NCBI GenBank assembly: GCA_023392135.1
Contig: JAEVZQ010000495.1
Span: 1 to 5,664, forward strand
Direction of reading: 5' to 3'
Origin: Pseudomonadota bacterium
Lineage (GTDB): Bacteria > Pseudomonadota > Alphaproteobacteria > Rhizobiales > Hyphomicrobiaceae
Length of the DNA: 5,664 nucleotides
This document shows, piece by piece, positions 1-5,664 of this stretch. Numbering within the stretch: the stretch's first letter is position 1; every line of letters starts with the position of its first letter. A program made the translations under genes and the position numbers. Below the pieces are notes generated by a model. The model was not told where the DNA came from. It searched no databases and was given only the letters and a program-made list of their open reading frames with translations.

Positions 1-1922
1 GCATAGGACAGGGCGACAACCAGCGACAGCCCGACGCCAGTGTAGCTGACACCCATCAGCACCGAATGCGCAATCGACCTGTCCACGCGGGCCGGACTGA
101 GCACCGATCGGTCCAGCCATCGCTGGAAGATGCGTGTCACCAATAGCAGGACAAGGAACAGCGCCAGCGAAAGCAGGATGCGCCCCAGCGAGATCTGGAA
201 CTGGCCGATCTCGAATCCGACGATGCCGAGCCGCAGCCAATCGAGGATATCCTCGCGTGTGTAGCCCCAGGTCAGCAGAACGAGAGGCAGAACGGCCAGC
301 AGCAGGAGGAACTCGAAGAGGAAGACGAGCAGGCGTGTCAGGTAGCTGGTGCGCTCGTGATCGAGACCGAGGCGAGTCCCGAGCATCCGCCCCATCGTGC
401 GCTCACCATCGGTGAGCACGAGCGCGACGCGCCGGACCACCAGGTGAACGGAGAGAATCAGGAGACCCGTTCCCCCGATCAGCATCACCTGCGTGGAGAT
501 GAACTTGGCAAGGGCGACATATCCGGCGAGTGTCGCGCCGATGATCGCCAGCGCCGCCGCCGCGATCGGTATCTTCAGCCAACGCGGACGTGTCCGGGTG
601 GGCGGCTCAAGAAGTGCCGCCTCGCGGCTGGCCAGCGGAATCCGCGTGAAAGCGATCAGCAGCGCAGCGAAGGCGAGGCTTGTCATTGCCGCCTGTGCCG
701 CCCCGATCTCGATCGGCAGATAAAGCATCCGCACGACGTCGCCGAGCAACAGGTCGAGCGCGATCAGAACCGCGAAAAGTTTCGCCACCCGTAGCAGCTT
801 GGGGGCGCTCACATCGGCGATGTCGATCAGCCGTTGACCGGACGCGGTTGGCGACAGCGCAGCTCCAGCCAGGGCGCGGAGGACCTGGAACACAACGAAG
901 GATCGCAGCGCAGCGAGCGCGAACTCACCCGCGGTGACGGTAAACAGGCCGGACCAGGCAAGCCCGACGTAGCCGGTGGTAGCTGCTGCGAGCGGTGGCA
1001 GCGCAACGCCGGCGGCGAGCCAGAATGCTTCAGCGGCCCCGGGAAAATACTGCATGAGCCGTGCGGGGCTGGCCTGGATCCTGCGCCGGATGAGCGGCAG
1101 CGGCAGCCTGAATGCGGCATAGGCGCCAATTGCAGCAGCCAGCACGAGAGCAAGAACGAGCAGGTTCGATCCGGCACGCCGCCACCACTCGGCTGCCTGA
1201 TTTGCGATCTGTCGGCCCGTTCTCGGCAGCTCTGCCGCGAACGCCTTCCAGGTCGCCAGGGACAAGTGGCTCCCCGAATGCCGCACCAGGTCAAGCGCGA
1301 ACAACGTCTGGCGCAACCGCTGCACGTGCCCGACAAGCTGGCGCGAACGAACCGTGGCCAGCTCGACGGTCTTGATGGCACCTTCGAGCTCGGTCTGAAT
1401 GGCGGTCAACCGGCTCCGCTCGGCTGCGATTCCCGGTGCTTCGGGTGCGGCATCCTTGTCAGGTGGTGGCCCGAGCTTCTGGACCTGCGCTTTCACTGCG
1501 GTCAAACGCGGCCGCAGGGCTTCGATCACCTGCTGGGCTTCGATCTCGATCCGCTCCAGCTCCATGCGCTGGGCCGTCAGTCCGTCCTCGCGAGCCTTGA
1601 CCCGCTCGATCCCCTTCGCGGCCGTTTCGATATCCGAGGCGACCCGGGCGACCCTTTGGGCGAGCTCGGCAGGAAAGAGCGACGGAGGCGAGATTATCGC
1701 AGGCTGGGGCGGCGAGGCCGGAGGAGCAGCCTCACCCGTTCCAATAGTGTCCTGGGCAAGAGCTGCGGTAAGCAGGCCGAAGCAGCTTGCCAGTATGATG
1801 ATCAGTCGGGTCAGCCCAAGCACCATTTTCCGGTTCCGATGGACGGCATTCCAGCCCGGGCTGCTGCGCGCCGGTATCGATCGCCCGTCGCTCGCAGTCC
1901 CCTGACGGACGTTGATGCTCAC
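1..1922 (-). CDS. DUF3772/MscS-type mechanosensitive ion channel protein, C-terminus cut by the window edge
   Basis: Inner-membrane mechanosensitive channel that would release solutes on osmotic downshock. Reading the minus strand from the GTG at 1922 gives 640 codons with no stop, continuing past position 1. Seen (numbering from the GTG): a signal-peptide-like stretch at about residues 33-56 ending LTAALAQ; a Pro-rich linker to about 82; a charged, Glu/Arg/Gln-rich probable coiled coil at about 85-210, as in the periplasmic DUF3772 region; then many hydrophobic segments (about 252-270, 297-316, 322-350, 380-400, 408-426, 450-470, 475-495, 530-550, 578-597, 620-640). The end (IGQFQISLGRILLSLALF, then RWLDR and GVSYTGVGLSL) resembles the helices just before the MscS pore; that pore and the beta domain lie outside. 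Start choice: GTG 1922 overlaps the upstream stop by four bases and has AAGGAGG at 1936-1942, 13 nt away, with an in-frame TAA just upstream. ATG 1826 would place the signal peptide at the true N-terminus but has a weaker ribosome site. Family assignment is by recall of domain layout. Confidence 0.88.
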   Translation of the reverse strand, partial: MSINVRQGTASDGRSIPARSSPGWNAVHRNRKMVLGLTRLIIILASCFGLLTAALAQDTIGTGEAAPPASPPQPAIISPPSLFPAELAQRVARVASDIETAAKGIERVKAREDGLTAQRMELERIEIEAQQVIEALRPRLTAVKAQVQKLGPPPDKDAAPEAPGIAAERSRLTAIQTELEGAIKTVELATVRSRQLVGHVQRLRQTLFALDLVRHSGSHLSLATWKAFAAELPRTGRQIANQAAEWWRRAGSNLLVLALVLAAAIGAYAAFRLPLPLIRRRIQASPARLMQYFPGAAEAFWLAAGVALPPLAAATTGYVGLAWSGLFTVTAGEFALAALRSFVVFQVLRALAGAALSPTASGQRLIDIADVSAPKLLRVAKLFAVLIALDLLLGDVVRMLYLPIEIGAAQAAMTSLAFAALLIAFTRIPLASREAALLEPPTRTRPRWLKIPIAAAALAIIGATLAGYVALAKFISTQVMLIGGTGLLILSVHLVVRRVALVLTDGERTMGRMLGTRLGLDHERTSYLTRLLVFLFEFLLLLAVLPLVLLTWGYTREDILDWLRLGIVGFEIGQFQISLGRILLSLALFLVLLLVTRIFQRWLDRSVLSPARVDRSIAHSVLMGVSYTGVGLSLVVALSY

Positions 1923-2305
1923 GCTTTACTCACGGCCTCCTTCAGGGACCGTGCCGGCCGTTGAAATACGGGCTCTGCCGGCTCGGCCGCCGGGCTCAGG
2001 CCGTTGGAAGCCTCGGGTGGCTGGATCCCGGTCTCGATCACCACGTCCACCGGCCCACCAGTCATGATCAGATGCTCTACTCCGTCCCGCCGGATGATCA
2101 GCAGCTTGCGCCGGCCATCCACGTTCGCCTGGTCGACCACCTCCAGACGCTTCGGCGGACGCGGACCGAAGAAGTTGCCGGAGAGCGCATCCTTCAGCGC
2201 ACCGCTTGGCGAGCCCGTTGTGAAATACCCGCGCAGCAGCAACCCGCTCACCACCAGGAGGGCGGCGATGAAGATCACGAAAAGCAGCCAGTACAGGATA
2301 TCCAT
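1919..2305 (-). CDS. FliO-like single-pass membrane protein
   Basis: Small inner-membrane protein of the FliO type (128 aa). In flagellar systems FliO helps assemble the FliP export-gate ring; whether this copy does so is unknown. Seen: one N-terminal membrane helix at about residues 4-26, starting MDILYWLLFV; a basic/Gly linker; a conserved cytoplasmic core at about 54-94 with LEVVDQ, the GRRKLLIIRRDGVEHLIMTGG run and VDVVIETGI, which is the FliO signature pattern; then an Ala/Pro/Glu-rich tail. The length is normal for a short FliO. The ATG at 2305 is chosen because the helix begins right after it. The frame stays open to 2539, but the added residues are Arg/Gly/Cys-rich and look non-coding. 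No clear Shine-Dalgarno precedes this ATG; a GC palindrome lies 9 nt upstream instead. Its stop overlaps the start of the following channel gene by four bases (GTGA), implying one operon and translational coupling. No fliP, fliQ, fliR or other flagellar gene is present here. Confidence 0.85.
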   Translation of the reverse strand: MDILYWLLFVIFIAALLVVSGLLLRGYFTTGSPSGALKDALSGNFFGPRPPKRLEVVDQANVDGRRKLLIIRRDGVEHLIMTGGPVDVVIETGIQPPEASNGLSPAAEPAEPVFQRPARSLKEAVSKA

Positions 2306-2314
2306 TTGGCTCGA

Positions 2315-2328
2315 CGCGGGGCCCCGCG
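2315..2328. repeat. Perfect 14-bp GC palindrome just upstream of the fliO-like start
   Basis: The sequence is CGCGGGG followed directly by its reverse complement CCCCGCG. It ends 9 nt before the fliO-like ATG, where a ribosome-binding site would normally sit, and no Shine-Dalgarno is visible there. In DNA it could be a protein-binding dyad. In RNA a hairpin would need some central bases unpaired as a loop and might limit access to the start. Function is inferred; a chance palindrome in GC-rich DNA is possible. Confidence 0.5.
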
Positions 2329-2465
2329 CTCCTCTCGATCTGCTGGTTGGGAGGCGTGCACGCCCGTGTGGCGCCGCGAGGGCAGTATTCGTGTCGCCCC
2401 CTGTCCGGCATTCGTTCGCACCCCCGCCGTTGCAGCCTGAGGTATAGCGTGGTTCGTGGAACAGA

Positions 2466-2473
2466 TTAACCAA
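2466..2473 (+). promoter_or_regulatory. Possible CtrA half-site TTAACCAA
   Basis: TTAACCAA differs by one base from the CtrA half-site TTAACCAT known from Caulobacter. The second TTAA expected after seven bases in the full TTAA-N7-TTAA motif is absent. It lies about 200 bases before cckA and about 160 before the fliO-like start. CtrA control of cckA would make sense as feedback, but an 8-mer match alone is weak. Confidence 0.25.
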
Positions 2474-2672
2474 AATGGCGCGGCAACTCGACTTTGGAGC
2501 ATGACCGTGCCGGCACGGATGCACGACAGCATCGGACACGTGGCAACGATATCTTTACCGGGATCACCGAAACATTGAGATCAGCGCGTTTCCGGAACGC
2601 TTTGGCTCGGATTCAGTCGCGCTGAAGTCCGGCTTCGTGAACCGGTGTAAAAGTTGTGCGTAAGAGTAGCCT

Positions 2673-5258
2673 ATGATGGCCGGCAAGACTGCCTTCTCGC
2701 AGAATCAGCTAATTTCCCCGATCATGAGGGAAATCGAGGCGCGACAGGGATCTCTGGCGGCTGATATTCCCCTGGTGAGTGCACGTCCCGGCGGGGGTAT
2801 GATCGCCCTCGTTTCAGTAGTGCTCGCGGGGAGTTTCGGCGCGCTCGCGATTCTATCGGCAGATTTCAGCGAGCCCCTGTTGCTCACGGCGATGGCGTTT
2901 CTGGCCACGCTGGGCGTTTTCTTCCTGTTCGGGCTGGCGGCCGGTCACGTGCGAATCGGGGAGCCGTCAGCGGACACCGGCGTTCTGAAGGCCCTTGCGG
3001 CAAGCTTCGACGACGGCCTGTGCGTCACGACGCTCGAAGGCCGCCGCATCTATGCCAATCGAGTGTTCGACGACCTGGTCGGCCCCGTCGAGTACGATCA
3101 CGTCAGCGCGCTCGAATCGCTTTTCGCAGGCGAGCCGCAGGCGGCGGAAGCCCTGTTCAGGCTGGCGCGCGCGGCAGGGCGCGGCGAGAACAGGACCGAG
3201 GAGTTTCGTCTTCGGACCATTTCTGGCGGCCAGCGGCAGTCCCGCTGGCTTCGTCTCGGCGTCACCCGGCTCGGCGTGGGGCAGGCGGAAGAGAGCGAGC
3301 CGCTCGTTTTGTGGCGTCTGGTCGACATTACCGACGAGCGCCGGCGGGAGGCCGAAACAGTCCGCGGGCTAGAAGCGACACTCGGTTATTACGAGTCCAT
3401 GCCGCTCGGCCTCATGGTGGCTGGCGAGGATGCCAGCATCGAGCATCTGAACGGCACGCTGGCGACCTGGCTCGGGCTGAGCGCCGTCTCACTGGCACGA
3501 GGACTGAAGCTCACGGACATCGTTTCCGGCGATGGCGCGCTCCTGCTGAGAGCCCTCGCGCGCGACGCGGACGGGGGGGCACGCCGGATCGACCTCGACC
3601 TCGTGTGTGAGGACGGCCGCAGTTGGCCGGCCACTCTGGTCGTGGTGCCGCGCGACGGCGATGCAGGATTCGTTGCCGCAGTTCTGGAGCGTGCCCTCGA
3701 GGAGGACGCAACCGGCCGCGGGCGCACCGCGGAGGTCCGCTTCGCCCGGTTCTTCCAGTCGGCCCCCTTCGGCATCGCAACCGTCACGGCGGACGGCAGA
3801 ATTGCCAGTGCCAACACGGCGTTCGCGCGGCTGATGCTGAATGGCCGGGGAGGCCGTGGCGACATGGCCCTCGACGTATTGACCCGGAACGTCGATCCGG
3901 AGCGTCGGGCGGAGGCCGAGGCCGCCCTCGACGACGCACTCGCGGGCAAGGCCAACATTCAACCGCTGGAGATCACGGTTGACGAATCTCGTGAATTCAC
4001 CAGGCGGATTTTCTTCAGTGCCCTGGCGAGGGGTTCCGCGGCCGAAGCGGCGGTGCTCTACGTCATCGACGCCACCGAGCTGAAGGCGCTCGAGTTCCAG
4101 TTCGCGCAGAGCCAGAAGATGGAGGCGGTCGGCAAACTCGCCGGTGGCGTCGCACACGACTTCAACAACGTGCTGACGGCTATCATCGGCTTTTCCGATC
4201 TATTGCTGCAGACGCACCGGCCGGGTGATCCCGCCTACCAGAACATCATCAATATCAAGACGAGCGCGAACCGTGCCGCGGAGCTCGTCAGCCAGCTGCT
4301 CGCATTCTCCCGCCGCCAGACCCTGCAGCCGGAGGTGTTGCAAGTAAACGAGATCGTCACCGACACGTCGGTGATCCTGAACCGGCTTCTGGGCGAGAAG
4401 ATCGAGCTGAAAATCCTGCCGGGCCGCGATCTCTGGTACGTCAAGGCGGACCGATCACAGCTTCAGTCCGTGATCGTCAATCTGGCGGTCAACGCCCGCG
4501 ACGCCATGCCGGACGGCGGTCGACTGACCATTCGCTCGCGCAATATCGGCGAGCGCGAAAGTCAGAAGCTGGAGCCTCAGAACCTGCCGATCGGCGAGTA
4601 CGTGATGATCGAGGTCGAGGATACTGGCCACGGCATGACCGCCGAAGTGCAGGCCAAGATCTTCGAGCCGTTCTTTACGACCAAGAGCGTCGGCAAGGGT
4701 ACGGGCCTCGGTCTCGCGACGGTGTACGGCATCGTAAAGCAGACCGGCGGCTACGTCTTCGTCCACAGCGCGCCGGGGAAGGGCACCGCTTTCCGGGTTT
4801 ACCTACCGCGACATTTCCTCGACGCCAATGGCGAGGCGGAACTCGCCGACGAGAAGGCGGCGAAGAAGGACCGCCATTCGGATCTGACCGGCGCCGGCCG
4901 GGTTCTCCTGGTGGAGGACGAGGATGCCGTGCGCAGCTTCGCGGTCGAGGCGCTGAACCGGCAGGGCTACGAGGTGCTGGAGGCAACGAGCGGCGCCGAA
5001 GCCATCGACATTGTAAGCGAAGCGGACCGGCCCATCGACATCGTCGTCAGTGACGTCATCATGCCCGAGATGGACGGCCCCAGCATGTACAAGGTGCTGC
5101 GGAAGACGAATCCCGGGCTGAAGATCGTGTTCATGTCCGGTTACCCCGACGATGCCTTCAAGAACGCGCTCGAATCCGACGAGACGTTCGCATTCTTGCA
5201 GAAACCCTTCTCGCTCGCGCAGCTTGCAGCCAAGGTGAAGGCGGAGCTTGGGCACTAG
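2673..5258 (+). CDS. cckA: Cell-cycle hybrid sensor histidine kinase CckA
   Basis: Membrane-bound bifunctional kinase/phosphatase heading the CckA-ChpT-CtrA/CpdR phosphorelay of alphaproteobacteria. Seen in its 861 residues: two membrane helices (about 43-63 and 69-91) joined by a very short loop, so almost no periplasmic sensor; three PAS-like regions (about 103-225, 233-345, 355-470); DHp domain with H-box GGVAHDFNN, phospho-acceptor His495; catalytic domain with N-box (NLAVNARD, Asn607), G1 (EDTGHGM, Asp650), F-box (FEPFFTT, 664-670) and G2 (GKGTGLGL, 674-681); then a receiver domain (about 743-858) with acidic residues Glu748/Asp749, phospho-acceptor Asp794, Ser822 and Lys844. All catalytic residues are present, so the protein looks fully active. 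It is longer than Caulobacter CckA (691 aa), mostly through the extra PAS region. Tyr685 in TVYGIVKQ lies 190 residues after the His, close to the spacing of the c-di-GMP-binding Tyr514 in Caulobacter CckA; that equivalence is inferred. Two ATGs sit in tandem (2673 and 2676); either may be used. Monocistronic as far as visible. Confidence 0.96.
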   Translation: MMAGKTAFSQNQLISPIMREIEARQGSLAADIPLVSARPGGGMIALVSVVLAGSFGALAILSADFSEPLLLTAMAFLATLGVFFLFGLAAGHVRIGEPSADTGVLKALAASFDDGLCVTTLEGRRIYANRVFDDLVGPVEYDHVSALESLFAGEPQAAEALFRLARAAGRGENRTEEFRLRTISGGQRQSRWLRLGVTRLGVGQAEESEPLVLWRLVDITDERRREAETVRGLEATLGYYESMPLGLMVAGEDASIEHLNGTLATWLGLSAVSLARGLKLTDIVSGDGALLLRALARDADGGARRIDLDLVCEDGRSWPATLVVVPRDGDAGFVAAVLERALEEDATGRGRTAEVRFARFFQSAPFGIATVTADGRIASANTAFARLMLNGRGGRGDMALDVLTRNVDPERRAEAEAALDDALAGKANIQPLEITVDESREFTRRIFFSALARGSAAEAAVLYVIDATELKALEFQFAQSQKMEAVGKLAGGVAHDFNNVLTAIIGFSDLLLQTHRPGDPAYQNIINIKTSANRAAELVSQLLAFSRRQTLQPEVLQVNEIVTDTSVILNRLLGEKIELKILPGRDLWYVKADRSQLQSVIVNLAVNARDAMPDGGRLTIRSRNIGERESQKLEPQNLPIGEYVMIEVEDTGHGMTAEVQAKIFEPFFTTKSVGKGTGLGLATVYGIVKQTGGYVFVHSAPGKGTAFRVYLPRHFLDANGEAELADEKAAKKDRHSDLTGAGRVLLVEDEDAVRSFAVEALNRQGYEVLEATSGAEAIDIVSEADRPIDIVVSDVIMPEMDGPSMYKVLRKTNPGLKIVFMSGYPDDAFKNALESDETFAFLQKPFSLAQLAAKVKAELGH

Positions 5259-5297
5259 CCTCGGTCTATACCGCCCGCAGCTGTTCGAGAGCGGTCA

Positions 5298-5374
5298 CTA
5301 GTGGTCCGATTCCGGCATTTGCATCCCGCCGCGGCAAGCTCGAGAGCAAATGCCGCAATCAAAACGACCACTAG
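5298..5374. repeat. Palindromic repeat element, copy 1
   Basis: A 77-bp imperfect inverted repeat that begins and ends with CTAG. The left arm (5298-5322) reads CTAGTGGTC, then CGATTC, then CGGCATTTGC. The right arm (5346-5374), read in reverse complement, has the same CTAGTGGTC and GGCATTTGC blocks plus a four-base insertion. The loop is 23 nt and contains CCGCGG. It sits 39 bases after the cckA stop. In RNA it would fold into a long hairpin that could protect or end the cckA transcript, though no T-run follows. It is related to copy 2; a MITE-like origin is inferred. Confidence 0.75.
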
Positions 5375-5387
5375 CAACTATCTGAGT

Positions 5388-5465
5388 CGAGTGGAGCATT
5401 TGAATTTGACATTTGATACGGCACGTGCCGCAAACGGGGATCAAATGGCAAATTTGCTCCACTAG
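5388..5465. repeat. Palindromic repeat element, copy 2
   Basis: A 78-bp imperfect inverted repeat separated from copy 1 by 13 bases. The left arm starts CGAGTGGAGCA (5388-5398) and continues to CATTTGAT (5410-5417). The right arm (5439-5465) is the matching ATCAAATGG, then CAAATTTGCTCCACTAG. A perfect 12-bp palindrome, CGGCACGTGCCG, lies inside at 5419-5430. Read from its right end in reverse complement it shares blocks in order with copy 1: CTAGTGG, CATTTG, ATCCC and GCGGCA. It is therefore a diverged member of the same family. No coding potential is evident. Confidence 0.72.
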
Positions 5466-5519
5466 GCCCAAATCGGCGTAACTGCCGCATGCGTCTGGGG
5501 TGGCTCCTCTCTTGTGCTG

Positions 5520-5534
5520 GAACACGGTGAGAAC
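5520..5534 (+). promoter_or_regulatory. Candidate LexA (SOS) box, GAAC-N7-GAAC
   Basis: GAAC at 5520-5523 and GAAC at 5531-5534 are separated by exactly seven bases (ACGGTGA). This is the direct-repeat form of the alphaproteobacterial LexA box (GTTC-N7-GTTC on the other strand). It lies about 130 bases before the right edge. The motif is short, so a chance match is possible, but a second box nearby supports it. Confidence 0.5.
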
Positions 5535-5597
5535 ATTTCATGTCTCGGAGTGGAATAGCTGTCTGAACTCAACCGTCCGTTCACCCTCGACAGATGA

Positions 5598-5612
5598 GAA
5601 CAAATCGCGTAC
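5598..5612 (+). promoter_or_regulatory. Candidate LexA (SOS) box, GAAC-N7-GTAC
   Basis: GAAC at 5598-5601 and GTAC at 5609-5612 are separated by exactly seven bases (AAATCGC). This matches the GAAC-N7-GTAC form reported for LexA-controlled promoters in rhizobial alphaproteobacteria. It suggests that the gene starting beyond 5664 is repressed by LexA and induced by DNA damage. Confidence 0.6.
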
Positions 5613-5618
5613 ATTGGG

Positions 5619-5626
5619 TTAACCAA
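5619..5626 (+). promoter_or_regulatory. Possible CtrA half-site TTAACCAA
   Basis: The same 8-mer occurs in the cckA upstream region. Here it lies in a near-palindromic context (TTGG-G-TTAA-CCAA), six bases after the second candidate LexA box. No second TTAA follows at seven bases, so a full CtrA site is absent. This is a weak call. Confidence 0.2.
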
Positions 5627-5664
5627 TTGCCGATCTGAAACCGCTGCCATAGGGTGACGCCGAT

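Larger units (their letters stand above)
2306..2672. promoter_or_regulatory. Divergent intergenic region between the fliO-like gene and cckA
   Basis: No convincing gene lies in these 367 bases. As the genes on either side point away from each other, the region must hold the promoters for both. I see no clear sigma-70 -35/-10 pair for either gene. TTGGCT near 2603 followed 17 nt later by AAGTCC is only a weak candidate for cckA. Other signals are a 14-bp GC palindrome at 2315-2328, a short inverted repeat GTTC-GTG-GAAC at 2452-2462, and TTAACCAA at 2466-2473. The ATG of cckA is preceded only by a weak purine stretch (AAGAG around 2662-2666). Confidence 0.6.
5466..5664 (+). promoter_or_regulatory. 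Probable control region of an SOS gene (recA?) starting beyond the window
   Basis: No credible coding region is seen in these 199 bases. The stretch carries two motifs matching the alphaproteobacterial LexA box and a TTAACCAA motif, so it reads as the upstream region of a plus-strand gene lying past 5664. recA is the best guess, because GAAC-N7-GTAC type boxes are known before recA in this class and, from recollection, cckA often lies near recA and alaS. TTGTGC at 5512-5517 could be a -35 element with the first LexA box between it and a poor -10, but this is weak. Confidence 0.5.

Noticed and set aside
834..1964. Long plus-strand open frame of 376 codons
   Set aside because: It lies antisense to the channel gene, whose frame shows a signal peptide, coiled coil and many membrane helices. 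The plus-strand product is Arg/Gly/Gln/Cys-rich with no recognisable domain, a typical high-GC shadow.
2306..2539. N-terminal extension of the FliO-like frame up to an ATG at 2539
   Set aside because: The added 78 residues are low in order and rich in Arg, Gly, Cys and Pro, and they precede a helix that normally starts the protein. The ATG at 2305 fits the family better.
3489..4157. Minus-strand open frame of 222 codons inside cckA
   Set aside because: It is fully antisense to the PAS region of cckA and has no family resemblance; it is a shadow of GC-rich codons.
5270..5295. ACCGC/GCGGT stem as a terminator for cckA
   Set aside because: The stem is only five base pairs with a 16-nt loop and no T-run follows, so it cannot be supported as an intrinsic terminator.
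5565..5582. GAAC-N10-GTTC inverted repeat as a third LexA box
   Set aside because: The ten-base spacing does not match the seven-base spacing of the alphaproteobacterial SOS operator.
5298..5650. Small minus-strand open frames (75 and 62 codons) after cckA
   Set aside because: One runs through the palindromic repeats and the other across the LexA-like boxes. Neither shows a domain, a good ribosome site or GC-biased third positions.

Overview
The window suggests a high-GC alphaproteobacterium, most likely in the order Hyphomicrobiales (Rhizobiales). The grounds are a full-length CckA-type hybrid histidine kinase, GAAC-N7-GAAC and GAAC-N7-GTAC motifs matching the alphaproteobacterial LexA box, and strongly GC-biased third codon positions. 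The species cannot be named from this window alone.

Layout. Positions 1-2305 hold two genes on the minus strand. A short FliO-like membrane protein (1919-2305) comes first. It overlaps by four bases (GTGA) a large mechanosensitive-channel gene of the DUF3772/MscS type, which runs off the left edge of the window. That gene is open for 640 codons without a stop. The conserved MscS pore and beta domain would lie beyond position 1. A gap of 367 bases (2306-2672) separates this pair from the divergently transcribed cckA (2673-5258, plus strand, 861 aa). The gap holds a perfect 14-bp GC palindrome next to the fliO-like start and one TTAACCAA CtrA-like half-site.

Downstream of cckA there is no convincing gene up to the right edge (5259-5664). 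Two related imperfect palindromes of 77-78 bp, bounded by CTAG or CGAG, lie at 5298-5374 and 5388-5465. They look like small non-coding palindromic or MITE-like repeats. The last 200 bases look like the control region of a gene that starts outside the window, with two candidate LexA boxes (5520-5534 and 5598-5612) and a second TTAACCAA motif. An SOS gene, most plausibly recA, is the best guess for the next gene.

How the parts fit. CckA is the top of the phosphorelay to CtrA, via ChpT, that controls the cell cycle, division and often motility in alphaproteobacteria. The FliO-like protein and the channel are envelope proteins that probably form a two-gene operon of their own. No direct functional link to CckA can be seen beyond the shared divergent intergenic region. 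The window is mostly core chromosome. The least described parts are the twin palindromes, the paired SOS motifs and the FliO-like protein coupled to a mechanosensitive channel. I saw no evidence of a novel defence or mobile system.
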